Assembly: GCF_934476685.1 (NCBI RefSeq) | Contig: NZ_CAKSNX010000002.1 | Span: forward strand, 62,001-126,000 | Origin: an uncultured Ruminococcus sp. | Lineage (GTDB): Bacteria; Bacillota; Clostridia; Oscillospirales; Ruminococcaceae | DNA length: 64,000 nucleotides | Direction: 5' to 3' | Shown: piece by piece, positions 33,376-42,008 of the stretch | Layout: every line of letters starts with the position of its first letter | How positions within the stretch are numbered: the first letter of the stretch is position 1 | Program-made: the position numbers and the translations under genes | Notes under the pieces: generated by a model | Database searches by the model: none | What the model saw: only the letters and a program-made list of their open reading frames with translations | What the model was told of the DNA's origin: nothing

Positions 33376-34659
33376 TCAGAATATATCCTGTTTGCTCTTG
33401 ATGTGCCGCCTTATCTGAACGATGACCATAAAGACTATGCACCATATGAGGAACACAGGCATTATCCATGTGTTTTCATTTTCGTCCTGAGCGGACTTCA
33501 TTTCCGTCCATAAGGTCTGCATATCCATATTGGCTTCGTCTGAGAGATTTACAAAAACCGTTGTCTTGTCAGCAATAAATTCATCATCAGGGTAGGAGAT
33601 AGGGTTTGAGCTTACTTCCTCATCAAGCATTTCAAATGCAGCCGAATTTGGGGTAGAGTAGCAGATATGGTCTATGTTTGCATATGCGATATCAGGCTCG
33701 CACATAAAGTTGATGTACATCTCCGCAGCCTCTTTCTGCTTTGATGATGCAGGTATGCACATAGCGTCAACAAAAAGATTTGTTCCGCTCTTAGGTACAA
33801 CAAAATTGAGAGAATCGTTTTCCTCCATTATCGCAAGTGCATCGCCTGCGTAATATGGTGCGATAAGCGCATCTCCCGCACCCATTTTATCGAATATCTC
33901 GTCCATTACATATGCCTGAACTATCTTCTTCTGAGCCGTAAGATCCTCTGCGGCAGCTTTCAGCTCCTCAGGGTCTTCCGTATTGAGGGAAAATCCGTTC
34001 TTTATCTCAGCGATAGCAAAAGCGTCACGGGGATTATCGAACATAAGCACATTATCTGCATAATCCTCATTCCAAAGCAGATCCCAGTCTATTTCGTCCT
34101 GCGGGATATCAACCATAGTTTCATCATAGATTATACCCACCGTACCCCATGTGTACGGAACAGAATATTCATTTTCGGGATCATATTCAAGGTTTCGGAA
34201 GTTCGGCATAATGTACTTGAAGTTCGGTATGTTGTCAAAATCCAGCTTCTGTACCATGCCTTCCTTTATCATCTTGTTTATCATATAGTCCGACGGGATA
34301 ATGATATCATATGACGCTCCGCCGCCTTTAAGTTTAGCGTAAAGCTCTTCATTCGTGGCATAGTTTGTGTAGTTTACCTTTATGCCCGTCAGCTTTGTGA
34401 ACTCGCTGTTGACGTTGAGTGTACCTTCCTCTGCACCTGTGGAGATATATTCGCCCCAGTTGTACACGTTTATCGAGATGTTCTGATCCTTGAATTTTGT
34501 GTAGTATTCTGGATCGGAAACTGTCAAAGTCTGCGCCTCTGTGCTTTCACTTTCATCTTCCGTTACAGTTTCTTTTTCAGACGAACAGGACACCAGCGAC
34601 ACAGCCATGACCGCAGCGGCGATCAGCGAAAAATATTTTTTCTTCTTGAAATTTTTCAA
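33376..34659 (-). CDS. potD: Polyamine-binding lipoprotein with extra C-terminal membrane helix
   Basis: 427 residues. Lipobox with Cys25 (AVSLVSCSS), then a periplasmic-binding fold of the spermidine/putrescine type: ISINVYNWGEYIS, LKGGGASYDIIIPSDYM, VPYTWGTVGIIYD, VLMFDNPRDAF and MCIPASSKQKEAA. Homologues of about 350-360 residues end after this domain. Here a further segment ends with a hydrophobic helix, TWIMPVFLIWCIVFMVIVQI, and a basic tail RRHIKSK, giving a second membrane anchor. It is the last gene of the potABCD operon, three bases after potC. Confidence 0.92.
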   Translation of the reverse strand: MKNFKKKKYFSLIAAAVMAVSLVSCSSEKETVTEDESESTEAQTLTVSDPEYYTKFKDQNISINVYNWGEYISTGAEEGTLNVNSEFTKLTGIKVNYTNYATNEELYAKLKGGGASYDIIIPSDYMINKMIKEGMVQKLDFDNIPNFKYIMPNFRNLEYDPENEYSVPYTWGTVGIIYDETMVDIPQDEIDWDLLWNEDYADNVLMFDNPRDAFAIAEIKNGFSLNTEDPEELKAAAEDLTAQKKIVQAYVMDEIFDKMGAGDALIAPYYAGDALAIMEENDSLNFVVPKSGTNLFVDAMCIPASSKQKEAAEMYINFMCEPDIAYANIDHICYSTPNSAAFEMLDEEVSSNPISYPDDEFIADKTTVFVNLSDEANMDMQTLWTEMKSAQDENENTWIMPVFLIWCIVFMVIVQIRRHIKSKQDIF

Positions 34660-34662
34660 GGC

Positions 34663-35463
34663 TTATGCCTCCTTTTTTCTTGACTGTCTGAACTGTTTGT
34701 TCTCGATGATATTCTTTACGATAAGTATGATAACCACCACCGCAAAAATTATAGTTGACAGCGCATTGATCTCAGGTGATACCTTTCGCCTTGTCATTGA
34801 GTATATCGTGATAGGCAGAGTCTGTGATGTTGAACCGCTTGTAAAGTAGCTTATTACAAAATCGTCAAGGGAGTATGTGAATGCCATAAGAAATCCGCTG
34901 ACTACGCCCGGCATTATCTCAGGCAGGATAACCTTTGTGAAAGCCTTGAACGGACTGCAGCCAAGATCCTGTGCCGCCTCGTAAAGGTGAGGATCCATTT
35001 GTCGGAATTTCGGCATAACGTTTAATATGACATAAGGCACATCAAAAGTAATGTGCGCTATCAACAGCGTAACGAATCCGAACTCAAGGTTCATTCTCGC
35101 CGCAAAGAATACAAACAGCAGCATAAGCGATACACCAGTTACGATCTCAGGGTTTATAATAGGCATATTCGTTATATTCATTACGACCGTTTTAGGCACT
35201 TTTTTCATGCTGTTGATGCCGATAGCCGCAAGTGTACCGAGTATAGTCGAAACTATGCTTGCTGCAACGGCGATAATAAGCGTGTTTATGAGTGAAGAAA
35301 TGATTATGTCATTTTCAAACAGTCTTTTATACCAGTCAAGAGTAAATCCGCTGAAAACGCTGCGGCTCTTTGATTCGTTGAAAGAAAAGACGATAAGCAC
35401 AAATATAGGCACATAGAGAAAAAGTATAACTAACGCAAGATAGATCTTTCCAAGCTTTTTCAT
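34663..35463 (-). CDS. potC: Polyamine ABC transporter permease PotC
   Basis: 266 residues with six membrane spans. The EAA loop reads LYEAAQDLGCSPFKAFTKVILPEIMPGVVSG, which contacts PotA. The N-terminus (YLALVILFLYVPIFVLIVFSF) is typical of the second permease in the spermidine/putrescine importer. It starts 12 bases after potB and partners PotB in the membrane channel. SD GGAGGGAAA. Length and motifs are normal. Confidence 0.93.
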   Translation of the reverse strand: MKKLGKIYLALVILFLYVPIFVLIVFSFNESKSRSVFSGFTLDWYKRLFENDIIISSLINTLIIAVAASIVSTILGTLAAIGINSMKKVPKTVVMNITNMPIINPEIVTGVSLMLLFVFFAARMNLEFGFVTLLIAHITFDVPYVILNVMPKFRQMDPHLYEAAQDLGCSPFKAFTKVILPEIMPGVVSGFLMAFTYSLDDFVISYFTSGSTSQTLPITIYSMTRRKVSPEINALSTIIFAVVVIILIVKNIIENKQFRQSRKKEA

Positions 35464-35475
35464 ACTTTTCCCTCC

Positions 35476-36282
35476 TTAAATAAGCACCTGATCGTCAGGA
35501 CTGAACTGATTCATGACCGTCATGATGACCAGAATGATGACCATAAGTACGAGGGATATCGCTGCACCGAGGTGAGGATTATATGAGTTGCCGAGGAACT
35601 GCATCTCTATAAGATCTCCGATAAGCAGGTTTGATCCGCCGCCCAGCATTCTTGAAATAATGAATGTTGAGATAGCAGGGACAAAAACCATAGTTACGCC
35701 GGAAGTTATTCCCGGCAGGCTAAGCGGTACAACTACTCTGAAAATAGTTCCTATACTGCTGCAGCCAAGGTCTGATGCGGCCTCGATAACGCTTTTGTCT
35801 ATCTTGACCATTACCGAATAGAGGGGGAGTATCATGAATGGCAGATAGTTATATACCATTCCAAGCACTACCGCACCCGATGTATTTATCAGCTTTACAG
35901 ACCCAAGTCCCATAAGACCAAGCAGATAGTTAATAACGCCGTTGTTGCCGAGCAAAGTCATCCATGCGTATGTTCTCAGCAGGAAGTTCATCCACATAGG
36001 GAGCATAACTATCATCAGCATAGTAGCCTGCTGGTGTTTTTCCATTCGTGACAGGATAAATGCTACTGGATAAGATATCAAAAGGCATATTACCGTCGCT
36101 ATAACAGAGAGCCATATTGATCTGAAAAATATGTTTGCGTACTGTCCTACGTCCTGTATGTTCTTTATTGTGAAAGCTCCGTCATTGGTAGTAAAAGCGA
36201 ACACAGCTATCATAAGCAGGGGAACTGCAATGAAAACCGTCATCCACACAAGATAAGGAGCTGAAGTCCATTTCATTTTCAT
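35476..36282 (-). CDS. potB: Polyamine ABC transporter permease PotB
   Basis: 268 residues, six spans, with the EAA motif VIEAASDLGCSSIGTIFRVV and the PotB-type start APYLVWMTVFIAVPLLMIAVFAF. The MLPMWMNFLLRTYAW segment between spans is typical of PotB/PotH. It starts five bases after potA and forms the heterodimeric channel with PotC. Nothing unusual is seen. Confidence 0.93.
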   Translation of the reverse strand: MKMKWTSAPYLVWMTVFIAVPLLMIAVFAFTTNDGAFTIKNIQDVGQYANIFFRSIWLSVIATVICLLISYPVAFILSRMEKHQQATMLMIVMLPMWMNFLLRTYAWMTLLGNNGVINYLLGLMGLGSVKLINTSGAVVLGMVYNYLPFMILPLYSVMVKIDKSVIEAASDLGCSSIGTIFRVVVPLSLPGITSGVTMVFVPAISTFIISRMLGGGSNLLIGDLIEMQFLGNSYNPHLGAAISLVLMVIILVIMTVMNQFSPDDQVLI

Positions 36283-36286
36283 ATTA

Positions 36287-37330
36287 TCAGTCCTCGCTTT
36301 TCTTCATAATGTGGATATCGAACGGAGCGATCTCCATACCTATCATCGTTCCGACAGGCTCATGGAGCGTTGAGTGGATTATCCATTTATGTTCCATTCC
36401 ATCTACGGTCATTTCATAATGAACACCCTTGAATACCACCGACTCAACGATACCTGTAAGCTTTGCATTCTTAGGTGAAACGATCTTTATATCTTCGGGG
36501 CGGATAACTACATCGACCTTTTCATTTTTCTCAAAGCCTTTATCCACACATTCAAATGACTGACCTGAAAATTCCACAACGCAGTCCTTAGGCATAATGC
36601 CGTTGACGATATTGCTTTCGCCGATAAAGTCGGCAACAAAAGCGTTGACAGGTTCATTGTATATGTCGATAGGAGAGCCTATCTGTTGGATATATCCGTT
36701 GTTCATTACCACAACTGTGTCGCTCATGGTGAGCGCCTCTTCCTGATCGTGGGTAACATAGATAAAAGTCAGCTCCAGTGCCTGCTGAATCTTTCTGAGT
36801 TCTACCTGCATTTCCTTTCTAAGTTTAAGGTCAAGCGCACCGAGAGGTTCATCAAGAAGCAGAACTTTAGGGTGATTTACCAGCGCCCTTGCGATAGCAA
36901 CACGCTGCTGCTGACCGCCTGAAAGCCTGCTGACGGAACGCTTTTCAAAGCCTTTGAGGTTCACAAGCTCCAGCATCTCGCCGACACGGCTCACTATCTC
37001 TTTGTTTGGCAGCTTTTTAACTTTCAGACCGAAAGCTATGTTATCATAAACGTTAAGGTGAGGGAAAAGCGCATAGCGCTGAAAAACTGTGTTTACATTT
37101 CTTTTGTAAGGCGGAAGTCCGTTTATGCGCTTTCCGTCAAAAAAAATATCTCCGCTGGTCGGCTCAAGAAATCCACCGATTATCCTCAGAGTGGTAGTCT
37201 TTCCGCAGCCTGACGGACCAAGAAAGGTTACGAACTCTTTATCCTTTATATCAAGATTGATCTTTTTCAGAATGCGTTCATTGTCTTCAAATACAACTTC
37301 GATGTCTTTAAGGCTAATAATATTTTCCAA
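36287..37330 (-). CDS. potA: Polyamine ABC transporter ATPase PotA
   Basis: 347 residues. The ATPase domain has Walker A LGPSGCGKTTTLRI, Q-loop TVFQRYALFPH, signature RLSGGQQQRVAIARAL, Walker B VLLLDEPLGALD and H-loop YVTHDQEEA. A C-terminal TOBE regulatory domain (about 240-347) contains VVIRPEDIKIV. It energises import of spermidine or putrescine through PotB-PotC-PotD and is the first gene of the operon. Upstream is a long perfect inverted repeat that may be its operator. Confidence 0.95.
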   Translation of the reverse strand: MENIISLKDIEVVFEDNERILKKINLDIKDKEFVTFLGPSGCGKTTTLRIIGGFLEPTSGDIFFDGKRINGLPPYKRNVNTVFQRYALFPHLNVYDNIAFGLKVKKLPNKEIVSRVGEMLELVNLKGFEKRSVSRLSGGQQQRVAIARALVNHPKVLLLDEPLGALDLKLRKEMQVELRKIQQALELTFIYVTHDQEEALTMSDTVVVMNNGYIQQIGSPIDIYNEPVNAFVADFIGESNIVNGIMPKDCVVEFSGQSFECVDKGFEKNEKVDVVIRPEDIKIVSPKNAKLTGIVESVVFKGVHYEMTVDGMEHKWIIHSTLHEPVGTMIGMEIAPFDIHIMKKSED

Positions 37331-37375
37331 TAATACCCCGACCCTTCAACTACTTAATGTTAATATGCAAATAAT

Positions 37376-37416
37376 ATGCATAAATTATGCAGAAAAGCTG
37401 CGCATAATTTATGCAT
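37376..37416. promoter_or_regulatory. 15-base perfect inverted repeat upstream of potA
   Basis: ATGCATAAATTATGC (37376-37390) and its exact complement (37402-37416) flank an 11-base centre, 45-86 bases before the potA start. It could be a repressor operator for the pot operon or a hairpin in its leader; there is no T run to make it a terminator. Confidence 0.55.
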
Positions 37417-37515
37417 CCGTACTCTGAGCATAATATCTAAATTATATCACGTTTATCGCACTATGTCAACGAATGTCGAATGTACATTCAGTATAACTTT
37501 GCACGCATAAGCTTG

Positions 37516-37544
37516 TTGAAAATTTTCGCATATTGTGTTATAAT
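37516..37544 (+). promoter_or_regulatory. Promoter of the alcohol dehydrogenase gene
   Basis: TTGAAA (37516-37521), 17 bases, TATAAT (37539-37544), 30 bases before the start. Confidence 0.75.
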
Positions 37545-37574
37545 ATCAATATAAAATCAAAGGAGCGGTTTTAA

Positions 37575-38756
37575 ATGAAAAGTATTCCGACACATATATA
37601 TATTGAAAACGAAGCGGTAAAAACTCATAGTGATGAGATCGCCTCGCTAGGCAGAAATGCTATGATAATAACAGGCAGACATTCGTCAGCTGCCAATGGT
37701 TCATTATCAGATGTCATAACGGCGCTTGAGAGCAGAAATATTGCTTACAGTATCTACAATTCCGTTGAGGAAAACCCTACTGTGGAAACAGTCTGCCTTG
37801 CAGCATCTGCGGCTGCTGATATGGGAACGGATATGTTTGTTGCTGTCGGCGGAGGCTCGCCTATGGACGCATCAAAAGCCATATCTCTGCTTGCGAAAAA
37901 CAAAGTGGTAAGCAAAAGTTTTGAGTACACCATATCAGATCATATCATTAAAATAGAAAAAAGTGCCTCTGCGGAGGATATACAGTCTGCGGAGAAGTTT
38001 CTGTATACTCCAGTCGAACTTGAATATTTTCCTGTTGCCTGCGTTCCGACTACCTGCGGTACAGGTTCGGAGGTAACGCCGTATTCAATTCTAACTTCTC
38101 ACGCTATGGGAACAAAAAAATCAATATCTCATAAGATCTATCCGTCATACGCACTTGTTGATTCAAAGTATCTTAAAACCGCATCTTTCAGCGGTATGAA
38201 AAGCACCTGCGTTGATGCTCTGGCTCATATGATCGAGTCGAGAATGAACGTAAACGCAAACTCATTCAGCCGTGCCTATGCGGAAGAGGGAATTAAACTT
38301 TGGGCAGGCTGTAAGAATGTTATCATGACAGAAGAGAATTTTGCGGCGGTAACTGAAAATGACCTTTCTGTATTTATGCAGGCATCAGTCCTCGCAGGGC
38401 TTTCTATCGCCTATACAGGAACAAGTATTCCCCATGGTCTGAGTTATACTCTTACATATGAAAACAACGTTCCACACGGAAAAGCAGTCGGAATGTTCCT
38501 GCCGGGCTTTGTAAAGAATTATGGGGATAAAAAGCTTGCTGAATATGTTGTTGAAGATCTCCTCGGCTTTGATGATATTTCAGCTTTCAGAGATTATATC
38601 TATAAGCTTTTCGGCAGGCTAGAGATATCCGATGAGCTTTGGAGAAAGGATACAGCGGGCTTGCTGGCAAACCCTGCGAAACTGAAAAATTATCCCTTTG
38701 AGGTCACAGAGAAAATGCTTGACAGCTATAAGGATTTTTATAATCAGTGTGACTAG
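37575..38756 (+). CDS. Iron-containing alcohol dehydrogenase
   Basis: 393 residues of the group III metal-dependent ADH family. The nucleotide loop is FVAVGGGSPMDASKAIS, followed by VPTTCGTGSEVTPYSIL; the metal ligands lie in KSTCVDALAHMIESR and SIPHGLSYTLTYENNVPHG. The enzyme reduces an aldehyde with NAD(P)H or the reverse, and could serve in fermentation; the substrate cannot be told from sequence. SD AAAGGAG seven bases before ATG 37575. It is a single gene with its own promoter and terminator. Confidence 0.88.
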   Translation: MKSIPTHIYIENEAVKTHSDEIASLGRNAMIITGRHSSAANGSLSDVITALESRNIAYSIYNSVEENPTVETVCLAASAAADMGTDMFVAVGGGSPMDASKAISLLAKNKVVSKSFEYTISDHIIKIEKSASAEDIQSAEKFLYTPVELEYFPVACVPTTCGTGSEVTPYSILTSHAMGTKKSISHKIYPSYALVDSKYLKTASFSGMKSTCVDALAHMIESRMNVNANSFSRAYAEEGIKLWAGCKNVIMTEENFAAVTENDLSVFMQASVLAGLSIAYTGTSIPHGLSYTLTYENNVPHGKAVGMFLPGFVKNYGDKKLAEYVVEDLLGFDDISAFRDYIYKLFGRLEISDELWRKDTAGLLANPAKLKNYPFEVTEKMLDSYKDFYNQCD

Positions 38757-38780
38757 ATCGGCATAAAAACCAATGCATAA

Positions 38781-38817
38781 TAAAAAGGAGCTGCATAATC
38801 ATATACAGCTCCTTTTG
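38781..38817. terminator. Bidirectional terminator
   Basis: AAAAAGGAGCTG pairs with CAGCTCCTTTT between convergent genes. Confidence 0.85.
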
Positions 38818-38826
38818 CTATGTCTT

Positions 38827-41376
38827 TTAAAGATTATTGAGAAATTTTGCGTTTGCGATATTCGTTGTGTTTATAGTCAGCAGGTTTGCCGTTCTCGAAC
38901 GAACCATTTCTGCAACAAACGGATTCATTACAAAATCTCCCGCTCTGTTTTTCAGATTAGGTCTGCATTCTATCTCATCATGGGTAGGTGTGATAATGAT
39001 AACAGGGATATTTCTTCCGTCATCTGTATCCACATTGAAAGGAAACTTGTCATCATCCGATTCATAAAGTGCAACGTCAAAGAATATAAGGTCTATTTTG
39101 TTTTCAGACAGTATTTTAAGACCTTCGTCCTTTGTGTTTGCCTTGCAGACAGCATACTTATCTTTAAGTATCTTTTCAAGATCATTGCAGTTCTCTTCAC
39201 CGCTGACTATAAGGATATTGAACTTTCTGTTCATTTGCTCCTTGATATATTTCTGATAAGCATTGATGTGTTCGTCCATTATCTTTGTATTGGTGATATC
39301 CGTGATAAGCGCAATAAGCACAACGCTCACATCTGTCCTGTTGACATACTTGAAATGAATGTTCAGCCATATCTTCCTGCCGCCTGCATTGTGCATACTG
39401 TAATCGCACTCCGCAGCGTTTTTCGTTTCAAGCACCTGCTGTATAGTCTTTGTGAAAAGCTCTTTGTATTCATCATCAACGGAATTAAGTATATTGTACT
39501 TTCCGTAAAGGTCGCTTGCAAATCCGAATTCTTCATTAAAAGCCTTGTTCACGCTCACGATATCCATTGATCCGTTGAGCGTATATTCAATGACCATTGC
39601 AGGCTGGAGTATGGTGTCGATAGATATTGAAGCACTGCTGTTTTTGCTCCAGAACGCCTCGCCGCTGAAACCATGCTCTTTCGCAGGCATGATAAATTCG
39701 TCCTGACTAGAGATAAGCTTTTCATAGTCCGCCGCAGGCATAGGTTTTGCAAAGTAAAATCCCTGAATGTAGTCGCAGCCAAGTCCTCTGAGAAAATCTA
39801 CCTGTTCACGTTTGTCAACACCCTCAGCAATAACAGGGATATTCAGCCACTTTGCCATTCTGATAACCGATGCGATTATTGTTTCGGCACGTCCCTCATA
39901 TTTCGCCTTGAACATAAACATCATGTCCATTTTCAGAACATCGACCTTTACGTCTTTAAGAACATTCAGCGAAGAATATCCGCTGCCGAAATCGTCCATT
40001 AGTATGGTGAAACCTTTTTCTCTGAGATCATTTGTGACCTTGTCGATCATTATGTTCTTGTCGGTATATACGCTTTCGGTTATCTCGATGTTGAAATATT
40101 TCGGCTCAATGCCGTATTTTTCAGTAAGCGCAACGATTATATTTGTAAGGTTAGGGTTGTAAAGATTAACACGGGAAACGTTTACAGATACAGGGAAAAG
40201 CGGAACACCCTTATCTTTCCATTCCTTTAGCTGCTTGCATACACATTCCCATATGTAAAAGTCCAGCTTTGAAATAAAGCCGTTCTTTTCAAATATCGGT
40301 ATGAACACACCGGGGGAGATAAAGCCTTTTTCGGGGTGTATCCACCTTGAAAGAGCCTCAGCGCCCACAGGCTTGTTTGTCCTCACATCGTACTTAGGCT
40401 GATAAAAAGGAACGAACTGTCCATTTGCAAGAGCGTCGCTCATTTCATTTATTATCGTCTGCTCATTTTCAATGTAAAGACGCATATCTTCATTGTAGAA
40501 AGCATAGCTTTGCAGATAATTTCCCTTCACCGTCTTTGCCGCAAGTGCAGCACGGTCGCACATCTGCGATATAGGTATACTTGTGTCTTTGACAACATAA
40601 ACTCCGTATACTAAAATAATGTTGTAGTTATTGCTGCACAGTTTCATTCTGTTCACAGCGTCTTCAAACAGTTCTTCTGTACGTTCCTTACCAAGATACG
40701 GTGTAAAAATTCCGAACACATCAGCGCCTATCCTGCCGTATGTGCAAAGATCAACGCTCTGAGCAAATTCTTTTATACCATTTGCGAGAAATTTCAGCAG
40801 CTTGTCGCCGTTTGCTGTTCCGAAAAATGAATTTATAAGCTTAAATCTGTCTATATCCACTCTGAGGAATGCAAACTGCCTGTCAGGATGTGCATTGAGC
40901 ATAGCCCTTGAAGCTGTATAAAACTTGTTCTTTGAATATATACCTGTAAGCGAGTCATAATTTGTTATTCTGTTAAGCTCCTTGAGCAGAGCAACCTGGC
41001 TTCTTGCGATAACATTTTTCAATCTGAGCTTTACTATCTCAGCGTCATAAGGCTTTGAAACAAAGTCCCATGCTCCGTTTTCAAGAGCTTTCTTTTCACT
41101 TGCTCTGTCCGATTTTTCGGTCAGTATTATAACAGGTATCTGTGAATAGAGCTTGTTCACTCTTATATGCTCCATAAATTCATATCCGCCCATTTCAGGC
41201 ATAATTATGTCGAGAATTATGGCGTCTATATGTGAAGCCTGCTTTTTCAGTATGTCAAGTGCCTGTGCTCCGTTTTCTGCTTCAATTATCCTGTATTCAG
41301 GCTTAAGGATCTCGCAGAGGATCTCACGATTAATGATACTGTCGTCAATCATAAGTATCGTTTTTGATCTTTCCAT
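38827..41376 (-). CDS. REC-GGDEF-EAL-PAS-REC cyclic-di-GMP signalling protein
   Basis: 849 residues. An N-terminal receiver (about 5-122) has the phosphoacceptor Asp56 (AIILDIIMPEMGG) and Lys in FVSKPYD. A diguanylate-cyclase domain (about 138-300) has the altered signature RIGADVF in place of GG(D/E)EF, so it is probably not a cyclase. The EAL domain (about 310-560) keeps GAEALSRW, NIEITESV, MDDFGSGYSSL and IAEGVDKREQ, and should be an active phosphodiesterase. A PAS-like region and a second receiver-like domain (FDVALYESDDD) complete it. It has no membrane segment. Confidence 0.88.
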   Translation of the reverse strand: MERSKTILMIDDSIINREILCEILKPEYRIIEAENGAQALDILKKQASHIDAIILDIIMPEMGGYEFMEHIRVNKLYSQIPVIILTEKSDRASEKKALENGAWDFVSKPYDAEIVKLRLKNVIARSQVALLKELNRITNYDSLTGIYSKNKFYTASRAMLNAHPDRQFAFLRVDIDRFKLINSFFGTANGDKLLKFLANGIKEFAQSVDLCTYGRIGADVFGIFTPYLGKERTEELFEDAVNRMKLCSNNYNIILVYGVYVVKDTSIPISQMCDRAALAAKTVKGNYLQSYAFYNEDMRLYIENEQTIINEMSDALANGQFVPFYQPKYDVRTNKPVGAEALSRWIHPEKGFISPGVFIPIFEKNGFISKLDFYIWECVCKQLKEWKDKGVPLFPVSVNVSRVNLYNPNLTNIIVALTEKYGIEPKYFNIEITESVYTDKNIMIDKVTNDLREKGFTILMDDFGSGYSSLNVLKDVKVDVLKMDMMFMFKAKYEGRAETIIASVIRMAKWLNIPVIAEGVDKREQVDFLRGLGCDYIQGFYFAKPMPAADYEKLISSQDEFIMPAKEHGFSGEAFWSKNSSASISIDTILQPAMVIEYTLNGSMDIVSVNKAFNEEFGFASDLYGKYNILNSVDDEYKELFTKTIQQVLETKNAAECDYSMHNAGGRKIWLNIHFKYVNRTDVSVVLIALITDITNTKIMDEHINAYQKYIKEQMNRKFNILIVSGEENCNDLEKILKDKYAVCKANTKDEGLKILSENKIDLIFFDVALYESDDDKFPFNVDTDDGRNIPVIIITPTHDEIECRPNLKNRAGDFVMNPFVAEMVRSRTANLLTINTTNIANAKFLNNL

Positions 41377-41765
41377 ACACAGTCACCCTCTCATATTTGT
41401 TGTGTTAATAAACTTTTTAACATCTTTAAGAATACTACCATAAGTATACTACAATTTTCTGCAAATTTCAATCGTTTTTGCACCTCCCTGCGTGAATATC
41501 GTATTAACTTATTATGAATGCGGAATAAACTATTTCATTTACTCAAAAAGCTGAATAAAACGTTTTTGTAACACATTTTTTACTTTTTTAGACAGTTGAG
41601 GTTCAATTTTTCATATTATTTTTGTATGGTAATCAACTTCGGCATATAGTAATAAAGTGCCTGAAATGTCATTAAACCGCTAAAAAAATCAGAGGAAACT
41701 ACTTTAAATTTTGTACATATGTTGAGAAAAATGCAAAACCTTATCTAAAAATTGTTCATAATATA
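41377..41765. other. Intergenic region without a gene
   Basis: Promoter region of the signalling gene and AT-rich sequence. No ORF with an SD is seen. Confidence 0.45.
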
Positions 41766-41794
41766 TTGACAGGGGCGGATATTCATATTATAAT
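41766..41794 (+). promoter_or_regulatory. Consensus promoter of a micro-gene
   Basis: TTGACA (41766-41771), 17 bases, TATAAT (41789-41794), about 27 bases before a GGAGGGG SD. Confidence 0.8.
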
Positions 41795-41837
41795 ATAAAT
41801 GCACTTAAAGTACAAAAACAGGAGGGGCTTATTCTCT

Positions 41838-41894
41838 ATGTATCGAGCCGAAGGCAAGATCACGCAGAAGATAAAAATCATAATGCTTATATAA
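41838..41894 (+). CDS. 18-residue peptide gene between promoter and terminator
   Basis: MYRAEGKITQKIKIIMLI, a basic and hydrophobic peptide with a strong SD GGAGGGG 10 bases before its ATG. The stop overlaps the start of an intrinsic terminator. The unit is complete in itself: consensus promoter, short leader, ORF, terminator, about 140 bases in all. It lies 115 bases before a MATE exporter gene, which has its own promoter. It may be a leader peptide with drug-responsive termination or an independent small peptide. No family is known to me. Confidence 0.5.
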   Translation: MYRAEGKITQKIKIIMLI

Positions 41895-41895
41895 A

Positions 41896-41934
41896 ACTGA
41901 TGTATGCATAATATCTGTATACGTCAGTTTTTTG
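41896..41934 (+). terminator. Terminator after the 18-residue ORF
   Basis: ACTGATGTAT pairs with ATACGTCAGT (one G-T pair) followed by a T run. Confidence 0.8.
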
Positions 41935-41949
41935 CGTGTTGAGTACAGA

Positions 41950-41978
41950 TTGATTTAAAACTGAAAATATGGTATAAT
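41950..41978 (+). promoter_or_regulatory. Promoter of the first MATE gene
   Basis: TTGATT (41950-41955), 17 bases, TATAAT (41973-41978), 30 bases before the start. Confidence 0.7.
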
Positions 41979-42008
41979 GATAAAAAATCAGTATAAAGAA
42001 GATGAAAT

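Noticed and set aside
38773..39570. 265-residue plus-strand ORF
   Set aside because: It is antisense to the REC-GGDEF-EAL gene and low in protein-like features.
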